From the NCBI GenBank assembly GCA_023140095.1, contig JAGLMJ010000082.1, positions 1 through 5,090 of the forward strand: DNA of 5,090 nt, in the 5' to 3' direction. This stretch comes from Candidatus Omnitrophota bacterium. Its GTDB lineage: Bacteria > Omnitrophota > Koll11 > Zapsychrales > Zapsychraceae. Within the stretch, counting starts at the first letter, position 1. The number at the start of each line of letters is the position of its first letter. The translations under genes were made by a program, and so were the position numbers. Under the pieces are notes generated by a model, which worked only from the letters and a program-made list of their open reading frames with translations, made no database searches and had not been told where the DNA came from. Below, piece by piece: positions 1 through 4,194 of this stretch.

Positions 1-113
1 TAAGGAAGGATCCTGTTATTATTGTCGGACAATTTGCGGGACTCATTGTCTATTTGCGTAATCTAAGATTGATCTATAAAAAAGAAAAAATGGAAAAGAG
101 TATCAACATCTGA
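1..113 (+). CDS. Lipid-A-disaccharide synthase N-terminal (LAB_N) domain protein, C-terminal end only
   Basis: Only the last 36 codons are in the window, read from base 3 to the TGA at 111-113. The visible piece runs RKDPVIIVGQFAGLIVYLRN and ends in a basic tail after LRLIY. The pattern K-D-P-V-x-I-x-G-Q-x-x-G-L-x-V-Y-L-R-N-L-x-L-I is the hallmark end of the LAB_N domain, a small multi-helix membrane domain found at the start of some LpxB proteins and as stand-alone proteins of about 90-100 residues, often near lipid A or glycosyltransferase genes. The VIIVGQFAGLIVYL stretch is the last membrane helix, and the Lys-rich tail suits the cytoplasmic side. Here the domain ends the protein, so this is a stand-alone LAB_N protein rather than full LpxB. 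Its exact biochemical role is unknown. The next gene starts 29 nt downstream, which suggests a shared transcript. Confidence 0.8.
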   Translation, partial: RKDPVIIVGQFAGLIVYLRNLRLIYKKEKMEKSINI

Positions 114-142
114 ACGCATGTCAAGAAGATAAGGAGTTTGTG

Positions 143-442
143 ATGATAAAAAGAATTCCAATTGTTTTCATAAGTTTGCTTGTGCTGGCAGGATGCACGA
201 CATCTCAGAAAGCCGCAACGACCGGAGGGTTGGCCGGTGCGACGCTTGGCGGGATCATTGGTCATCAGACCGGTGACGGCGTTGCGGGCGCGGCGATCGG
301 AGGAGTCATCGGGACGGCTGGCGGGATGCTCATCGGCGACCGGCTCGAGAAGAAATTTTGCCCGATTGGCGGTGAAGTCTATGCGGAAGATGTTATCTAT
401 TGTCCTAAACATGGTGTTGAACTCAAATACCGCGACCGATAG
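143..442 (+). CDS. Small glycine-zipper outer-membrane/envelope lipoprotein with a zinc-ribbon-like tail
   Basis: A 99-residue predicted lipoprotein. A basic MIKR n-region, a hydrophobic core (residues 5-15) and the lipobox LAGC (15-18) predict cleavage by signal peptidase II and lipidation at Cys18. Residues about 24-66 form a glycine zipper rich in GG, GxxxG and alternating Ala/Ile/Val, like the Gly-zipper domains of small envelope lipoproteins (YMGG/OmpA-type), which are thought to pack as a membrane-associated hairpin. The tail differs from ordinary members: F-C73-P-I-G-G, then Y-C87-P-K-H90-G resembles a zinc ribbon that has lost one cysteine and has His for another. I chose the ATG at 143 over the GTG at 140 because AAGGAG at 131-136 lies 6 nt from the ATG and only 3 nt from the GTG. 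The stop overlaps the Shine-Dalgarno of the next gene, so the two are probably translationally coupled. The function is not known. Confidence 0.85.
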   Translation: MIKRIPIVFISLLVLAGCTTSQKAATTGGLAGATLGGIIGHQTGDGVAGAAIGGVIGTAGGMLIGDRLEKKFCPIGGEVYAEDVIYCPKHGVELKYRDR

Positions 443-453
443 GAGAAATTCCA

Positions 454-831
454 ATGAAAATATTTATCGTTGACGACTCCCTGATTGATCAAAAACTTCT
501 GATAACGACCCTTCAGAAAGCCGGTATCGACAAGGAGATCCTTGTGGCCTCGGACGGTAAGGAGGCCCTGGAGATCCTGGAGAAGGAATACGAGGATATT
601 TGTTTGATGTTCCTTGATTGGCAGTTGCCGAAAGTCGACGGATTGGAAATTCTCAAAAGGGTCGCCCAAGATCCTAAAACAACCGCTTTGCCTGTTATTA
701 TGTCTACGGCGACGAATTCGCCAGAAGACGAGGAGATCTCTCGGTTATTGAATCCAAACCTGGCTGCGTTTCTTCACAAACCTTTCGACCCGGAAAAAGT
801 CGTGGCAGCAGCTTTACCTCACATCAAGTGA
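454..831 (+). CDS. Single-domain CheY-like response regulator
   Basis: A 125-residue stand-alone receiver (REC) domain with no output domain, of normal length for CheY/Spo0F-type proteins. The whole phosphorylation site is visible: acidic pair D7-D8 for Mg2+ binding, phospho-acceptor D55 in FLDWQLP (the Asp-Trp pair also occurs in chemotaxis CheY), switch Thr85 in IMSTA, aromatic switch position F106, and K109 in the closing K-P-F motif. It should receive phosphate from a histidine kinase and act by binding a partner protein in the cytoplasm. No kinase or chemotaxis gene is in the window, so its partner is unknown. The Shine-Dalgarno AGGAG (441-445) overlaps the TAG of the lipoprotein gene and lies 8 nt before the ATG, indicating translational coupling. 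A link between this regulator and the envelope lipoprotein is inferred from position only. Family assignment is firm; the specific pathway is not. Confidence 0.93.
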   Translation: MKIFIVDDSLIDQKLLITTLQKAGIDKEILVASDGKEALEILEKEYEDICLMFLDWQLPKVDGLEILKRVAQDPKTTALPVIMSTATNSPEDEEISRLLNPNLAAFLHKPFDPEKVVAAALPHIK

Positions 832-918
832 GGCTATTTTACGATATCTCCAGCCAAAATATTTTTCGACTAACGCACCCTGCTAACAAGAATTTCCTTC
901 CTAGTTTTTAATTATTAG

Positions 919-946
919 TTGAACATCAGAATGAAAATGATATAGT
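919..946 (+). promoter_or_regulatory. Predicted sigma-70-type promoter with extended -10, upstream of the PEP carboxykinase gene
   Basis: TTGAAC (919-924) matches the -35 consensus well. After a 16-nt spacer, TATAGT (941-946) matches the -10 hexamer, and TG at 938-939 gives an extended -10 (TGnTATAGT). Transcription would start near 953, leaving a leader of about 40 nt with a strong Shine-Dalgarno AAGGAGG (979-985) 6 nt before the ATG at 992. It lies in the only sizeable gap between the response regulator and the carboxykinase gene, so the latter appears to be its own transcription unit. No operator palindrome is seen around it. Confidence 0.6.
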
Positions 947-991
947 GTCTCGCTTTCAAAGTTAAGATTATGTAATACAAGGAGGATTCAA

Positions 992-1480
992 ATGTCAGAA
1001 AATAAGGATTTAACGATAATTCTTTCCAAATGTGGTGAGGCCAACAAGGCTAAGATCATGGCTGTGAAAAATCAAGAACTTCTGGCCAAGATCGCGAGCC
1101 GGATCGGACTCTGCAACCCCAAAGACCTTTTTATCCATACTGGCAGCGCTGAAGACTTCGAGTATATTAAAAAGATGTCTTTAGAGGCCGGGGAAGAGAT
1201 GCCTTTGGCTATGGGAGGCCATACGATCCATTTTGACCCTCCGGCGGAACAAGGCCGGGTTGTGAAGCAGACTTACGTAGTGGAGGATGAAGACATGTAT
1301 ATTAATTCTGCGACCAATGCTCTGCCTAGAGTTCAAGCGGATGACCTGATCCAGGATAACATGAAGAATATCATGGACGGAAAAACTATGCTCGTGGGCT
1401 TTTATATCAGAGGACCGGTGGGCGCTCCGACCGCCTATGCCTCGTTAACCATTTCTGACACCTGGTACCTCGCGCATTAG
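992..1480 (+). CDS. pckG: GTP-dependent phosphoenolpyruvate carboxykinase, N-terminal part (ends at in-frame TAG)
   Basis: This 162-residue reading frame is the N-terminal lobe of a GTP-type PEP carboxykinase (oxaloacetate + GTP = PEP + CO2 + GDP; cytoplasmic, gluconeogenesis/anaplerosis). Family features in order are LFIHTGS (46-52), the substrate-binding arginine R89 in QGRVVKQT (aligned by eye with Arg87 of the rat enzyme), GPVGAP (141-146, like GPLGSP), and the ISDTWYLAH segment matching LTDSxYVAHS in relatives. The frame stops exactly after that His, where a Ser is expected. The family is about 600 residues and the rest of the enzyme follows in the same frame, so this piece alone cannot be an active enzyme: it lacks the nucleotide-binding P-loop. 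Start choice is clear: ATG with AAGGAGG 6 nt upstream. See the separate entries for the TAG and for the C-terminal part. Confidence 0.88.
   Translation: MSENKDLTIILSKCGEANKAKIMAVKNQELLAKIASRIGLCNPKDLFIHTGSAEDFEYIKKMSLEAGEEMPLAMGGHTIHFDPPAEQGRVVKQTYVVEDEDMYINSATNALPRVQADDLIQDNMKNIMDGKTMLVGFYIRGPVGAPTAYASLTISDTWYLAH
1478..1480 (+). other. In-frame amber (TAG) codon interrupting an otherwise intact PEP carboxykinase gene
   Basis: The frame opened at 992 continues without any other stop to the TAA at 2897-2899, giving 635 codons if this TAG is counted as one residue (position 163). The 39 codons between the TAG and the next ATG (1481-1597) are not spacer. They encode family-like sequence, including QDNLYRC just after the TAG (compare S-E-D-I-L-Y-R in relatives, from memory) and FFTNTHSKW (compare the FxxxHSxG region). 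The TAG occupies a position that is Ser in the relatives I recall, and TCG to TAG is a one-base change. The possibilities are a fresh nonsense mutation, a sequencing or assembly error, suppression or read-through, or reassignment. TAG also ends the lipoprotein gene (440-442) and the DoxX-like gene (4171-4173), which argues against TAG being sense throughout this genome. Confidence 0.9.
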
Positions 1481-1597
1481 CAGGATAATCTTTATCGTTG
1501 CAATATATCCGATTTTGAGAAACAGGTTGACCTGATCGGGCTTTTCTTTACCAACACGCACAGCAAATGGTCTCTGAATACCAAAGAGGCTTATGTT

Positions 1598-2899
1598 ATG
1601 ACGGATAGGAAAAACAAGGAGACTTGGGCCTGGAATGTTTCCTACCTTGGGAATTGCGCTTTGATCAAAAAAGGCCATCACCGGCTGGCTAATGATGATG
1701 CGATCTACAGCCATCGCGGAGAACGGCTGTCCGAACATATGTTTATTACCGGTATGAAAATGAAAGATGGTTCTATCATCTGGACCGACGGCGCGGCACC
1801 CAGCGGCTGCGGCAAGACCACGACCGCCATGGCTGGTGATTCGTTTATCGGTGACGATCTTGCCCAGATATGGATTGCCGACGATGGCACGATCAGATCT
1901 GTCAACCCGGAGATTGGTATTTTTGGAATTGTCAAAGACGTTAATATCGAGGGGGATCCGATTCTGATGGAACGTCTGAGAAATCCGGGGTCCGAAATAA
2001 TATGGACCAATGTCCTGATCGACGACAAAGGCGTTCCTCATTGGGAAGGAAATGAAGAAGAAGCTCCTAAGAGCGGAAAGAATTTCCAAGGAGAATGGAC
2101 GGAAAGCAAGGTGGATGCCAACGGGAAACCGGTTCCGATTTCGCATCCCAATTTCCGTTGCACCATCCGTAGCCGGGAACTTAGCAACTTTAACGAAGCG
2201 GTTGCTAATAATGCCGATGGTGTTGAGACTAAGGTCTTTACTTATAGCGGCCGGGATGCGGATATGATGCCTCCGGTCGTTGCCAGTTTGACTCCCGAAG
2301 AAGGAGTGACATTTGGTGCGGATATCACCTCACAAACGACGGTAACCGAGGTTGGAGCAAAAGGAGATGTCAATCGCTCACCGTGGGCCAACGCACCTTT
2401 CTTTTTAGGGGCGCTGGGAGATTATATGGACGGGCAGTTTAAGTTCTTTACCAATCCCAAACTGAAAACAAAACCGGTTCTGGCTTCGCTGAACTATTTT
2501 CTTACTGATGAATCCCGGGGAGGCACGACAAAAAAGCTTCTTGGGGAAAAACGGGACGTCAGGGTTTGGCTCGCCTGGTTAGCCAGGTTGGCGAATAATG
2601 AAGTGATCGGGATCAAGACGGCTATTGGGATTATTCCGACCTTTGAGGAGATCAGCGATATTTTCGACGAGCTGATCCCGGATAAGGGCTACACCAGAGA
2701 ATTGTATAACAAGCAGTTTGCCCTTTATGTTGATAACATCATTGCTAGGATCGACATGCAGGTCGACGCCTATAAAAAAGAGGTCAATGTGCCTGAGATA
2801 TATTTTGAAACGCAGGTTGCTAAAAGATCGCGTTTGCAGGCCTTGAAATCGGAAAAAGGCTCGGTTGTGATCCCGGATCAATTGGTTGAAATGGCATAA
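1598..2899 (+). CDS. pckG: GTP-dependent phosphoenolpyruvate carboxykinase, C-terminal part with the catalytic and nucleotide-binding lobe
   Basis: This is the remainder of the PEP carboxykinase, in the same frame as the N-terminal part. It is shown from the first ATG after the TAG, but the homologous sequence really continues from 1481. Residues in this piece: YLGN (16-19) and the KK pair (24-25) that supplies a metal-ligand lysine; H47 in SEHM, the expected metal-ligand histidine; the P-loop APSGCGKTT (67-75) with the catalytic cysteine and nucleotide-binding lysine; the kinase-2-like GDD (85-87); and R219 in the SGRDADMMPPV segment. The GDDLA, NPEIGIFGIVKDVN and GRDxDxxPPV patterns resemble the archaeal/anaerobe-type GTP enzyme more than the animal one. 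ATG 1598 has no convincing Shine-Dalgarno at a proper distance, and a protein starting there would lack the N-lobe and its arginine, so independent function is unlikely. The C-terminus ends at a normal TAA, followed 32 nt later by a terminator. All key residues checked are present, so any inactivation is recent. Confidence 0.9.
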   Translation: MTDRKNKETWAWNVSYLGNCALIKKGHHRLANDDAIYSHRGERLSEHMFITGMKMKDGSIIWTDGAAPSGCGKTTTAMAGDSFIGDDLAQIWIADDGTIRSVNPEIGIFGIVKDVNIEGDPILMERLRNPGSEIIWTNVLIDDKGVPHWEGNEEEAPKSGKNFQGEWTESKVDANGKPVPISHPNFRCTIRSRELSNFNEAVANNADGVETKVFTYSGRDADMMPPVVASLTPEEGVTFGADITSQTTVTEVGAKGDVNRSPWANAPFFLGALGDYMDGQFKFFTNPKLKTKPVLASLNYFLTDESRGGTTKKLLGEKRDVRVWLAWLARLANNEVIGIKTAIGIIPTFEEISDIFDELIPDKGYTRELYNKQFALYVDNIIARIDMQVDAYKKEVNVPEIYFETQVAKRSRLQALKSEKGSVVIPDQLVEMA

Positions 2900-2931
2900 A
2901 GCATTGAGATTTAAATTAATATCTGTAGCTT

Positions 2932-2966
2932 AGAAGAGCGGACTTTTTGAGTCCGCTCTTCTTGTT
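2932..2966 (+). terminator. Rho-independent terminator after the PEP carboxykinase gene
   Basis: A perfect 13-bp inverted repeat (2932-2944 with 2950-2962; arm AGAAGAGCGGACT) encloses a 5-nt TTTTG loop and is followed by TTGTT. The stem has a GC-rich core, but the U-tract is short. It lies 32 nt after the TAA of the carboxykinase gene, the place expected for its terminator. Confidence 0.8.
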
Positions 2967-2983
2967 ACGGTGTAATGATCGCA

Positions 2984-3021
2984 CAAAAAAAGACTGATAA
3001 AAACCGGTCTCTTTTTTGTTT
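2984..3021 (+). terminator. Possible second, bidirectional A/T-flanked terminator hairpin
   Basis: A 6-bp stem (2991-2996 with 3005-3010, one G-T wobble) with an 8-nt loop is flanked by seven A on the left and, after one unpaired C, six T on the right. The A and T runs can extend the stem and give U-tracts in both directions. It would back up the stronger hairpin upstream and insulate the following promoter, whose weak -35 overlaps its T-run. The stem is modest, so this is tentative. Confidence 0.45.
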
Positions 3022-3046
3022 AGATATGGTCGATTTGTGGTAGAAT
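3016..3046 (+). promoter_or_regulatory. Predicted extended -10 promoter for the DsbA-like/DoxX-like/Memo operon
   Basis: TAGAAT (3041-3046) preceded by TG at 3038-3039 forms an extended -10 element (TGGTAGAAT). The best -35-like hexamer, TTGTTT (3016-3021), sits at a long 19-nt spacing, so the promoter would rely mainly on the extended -10. The predicted start near 3053 gives a leader of about 50 nt before the ATG at 3105. Position after two terminator-like hairpins and before the first gene of the next cluster supports it. Confidence 0.5.
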
Positions 3047-3104
3047 AAACTTCAATATAAGGTTTTCAACCGTTTCCGTCGCGGTTATTGACGACATATC
3101 TTTT

Positions 3105-3731
3105 ATGGCAAAAATTTCTAAAAGAACAGCTACGCTTCTGGTCATCCTTATTTGTGTCCTTTCTGTCTATGCAACGAAATCCTTAATGCAACAGTTCAGA
3201 AAGGACGGATCAATGGCGATGAGTGCCAGAATAAAGGGCAATGATCATGCTCCGATCAAGGTTACCGAATTCATTGATTTTCAGTGCTCCGCCTGTGCGT
3301 ACGGAGCTGCGTATTTAAAAGAAATGATCAAGAAGCATCCGGAGGCGATCCAGGTGGAAGTTAAGCATTTTCCGCTGCAGATGCACCGGCACGGGCTGTC
3401 GAGTTCCCGCTATGCCGAATGCTCGGCGCGGCAGGGAGGTTTTTGGCCGTTCCAGGACATGTTGCTCGCCCGGCAAGGCAATTGGATGCGGCTTGTCGAT
3501 GCGGATCCGGCCTTTTTGCGGATCGCCGATGATAGCGGTCTTGACGAGAAAAAACTGGAAGCTTGTTTGAAGGACTACACCGTTGATGAGGCGATCGAAA
3601 AGAATAAGGAAGAAGGAAAAGTATTAGGGATCAAAAGCACGCCGACCTATTTCATAAATGGAAAAATGGTCGTTGGGGGTAAGTCTTTGGAGGAGGAAAT
3701 TAAGAAACTTCTGGAGGAAAATGGCTATTAA
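3105..3731 (+). CDS. Membrane-anchored or secreted DsbA-family thioredoxin-fold thiol oxidoreductase
   Basis: A 208-residue protein. A basic start (MAKISKR) and one hydrophobic helix (about 9-24) predict export, as an N-terminal anchor or signal peptide. The soluble part opens with GNDHAPIKVTEFIDFQCSAC, the classic DsbA/DSBA-like thioredoxin entry, with active site C61-S-A-C64. The helical insert contains ECSARQGGFWPFQDML. The C-terminal thioredoxin half has GIKSTPTYFING with the cis-proline P180 that lines the active site. It probably catalyses disulfide formation or exchange in envelope proteins. C106 and C154 are additional cysteines commonly seen in this subfamily. The start at 3105 has no recognisable Shine-Dalgarno; I keep it because it provides the export signal. 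An internal ATG at 3213 has AAGGA 7 nt upstream but would give a cytoplasmic form. The gene overlaps the DoxX-like gene by 11 nt. Substrate and direction (oxidase, isomerase or reductase) are not determinable. Confidence 0.9.
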   Translation: MAKISKRTATLLVILICVLSVYATKSLMQQFRKDGSMAMSARIKGNDHAPIKVTEFIDFQCSACAYGAAYLKEMIKKHPEAIQVEVKHFPLQMHRHGLSSSRYAECSARQGGFWPFQDMLLARQGNWMRLVDADPAFLRIADDSGLDEKKLEACLKDYTVDEAIEKNKEEGKVLGIKSTPTYFINGKMVVGGKSLEEEIKKLLEENGY

Positions 3732-4173
3732 TGTTTTTGTGATCTTAAGGATTTTGATCGGTGTCATGTTCATTGTTTCGGGATTCGAGAAGCTGATTAG
3801 CCCGTATCAGAATTTTCTCTATGTTGTGCAGGGTTACGAACTGTTCCCGGCTTTCTTGGAAAATGTTGCGGCGTACGTCATGCCATGGGTTGAACTTTTT
3901 CTGGGAGCTTTCCTTCTTTTGGGCCTTTGGGTGAAATGGGCCTTGCGTGCAGCTTTGGTTTTGACGGGGGTGTTTATTTTTATTGTGTCTCAGGCGATCA
4001 TACGGTGGCTTCCCATTGTTGAATGCGGCTGTTTCGGTGATTTTATTTCGGTTCCTTTATACGGAGTTATTATATTTGACGTTGGCATATTTTTTGTGAT
4101 AGATTCTTTAATGAGGAAAGAAGGTCGTACGAGTGTTTTAAGCCTGGATCGCTATCTTGAAAATGAGGGGTAG
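3721..4173 (+). CDS. MauE/DoxX-family redox-associated integral membrane protein
   Basis: A 150-residue protein with four predicted membrane helices (about 5-22, 49-70, 73-93 and 113-129). The N-terminal R-I-L-I-G-x-x-F-x-x-S-G-x-E-K-L pattern is typical of DoxX/MauE proteins. C102-G-C-F-G106, before the last helix, is the cysteine motif of the MauE branch, which is associated with thiol-disulfide chemistry; MauE itself is needed for maturation of the disulfide-rich methylamine dehydrogenase small subunit. Next to a DsbA-like gene, the natural inference is a DsbB-like partner that exchanges electrons with it, but this is not demonstrated. The frame is open upstream to an ATG at 3658, but I prefer ATG 3721: GGAGG (3713-3717) lies just before it, and translation from 3658 would add a hydrophilic, non-family segment read from inside the DsbA-like gene. 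The 11-nt overlap implies translational coupling. The gene ends in tandem TAG TAG, in frame with the next gene. Confidence 0.85.
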   Translation: MAINVFVILRILIGVMFIVSGFEKLISPYQNFLYVVQGYELFPAFLENVAAYVMPWVELFLGAFLLLGLWVKWALRAALVLTGVFIFIVSQAIIRWLPIVECGCFGDFISVPLYGVIIFDVGIFFVIDSLMRKEGRTSVLSLDRYLENEG

Positions 4174-4194
4174 TAGGCCGTTTTCACAGTTTCT

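Noticed and set aside
69..106. Possible promoter for the lipoprotein gene (TTGATC with TATCAA).
   Set aside because: The spacing of about 26 nt is far too long, and the elements lie inside the LAB_N coding region.
140..142. GTG start one codon upstream of the lipoprotein ATG.
   Set aside because: It is only 3 nt from the Shine-Dalgarno, while the ATG at 143 is at 6 nt.
74..454. Minus-strand open frame across the lipoprotein gene, plus several smaller ones elsewhere (for example 2579-2881, 4297-4596 and 4603-4965).
   Set aside because: All lie opposite genes with clear motifs, and none shows a domain or a sensible start context.
832..862. Possible terminator after the response regulator (GGCT ... 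AGCC followed by A/T-rich sequence).
   Set aside because: The stem is only 4 bp with a 16-nt loop, and an overlapping TATTTT/AAAATA pairing is equally weak, so it is not convincing.
1478..1480. Genome-wide reassignment of TAG to an amino acid.
   Set aside because: TAG also ends the lipoprotein and DoxX-like genes at sensible places, and no other in-frame TAG occurs within the genes of this window. Only limited suppression or recoding stays possible.
1478..1597. Two separate genes (a split carboxykinase with an independent second start).
   Set aside because: The 39 codons between the TAG and ATG 1598 still match the family in the same frame, and the ATG lacks a good ribosome site, so one interrupted gene explains the data better.
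1445..2146. A 233-codon minus-strand open frame opposite the PEP carboxykinase gene.
   Set aside because: It is antisense to strongly family-matching coding sequence, shows no recognisable domain, and reads as the complement of the carboxykinase codons.
3658..3720. Longer start for the DoxX-like gene.
   Set aside because: It would overlap the DsbA-like gene by 74 nt and add a hydrophilic stretch foreign to the family; ATG 3721 has GGAGG just upstream and starts right at the first helix.
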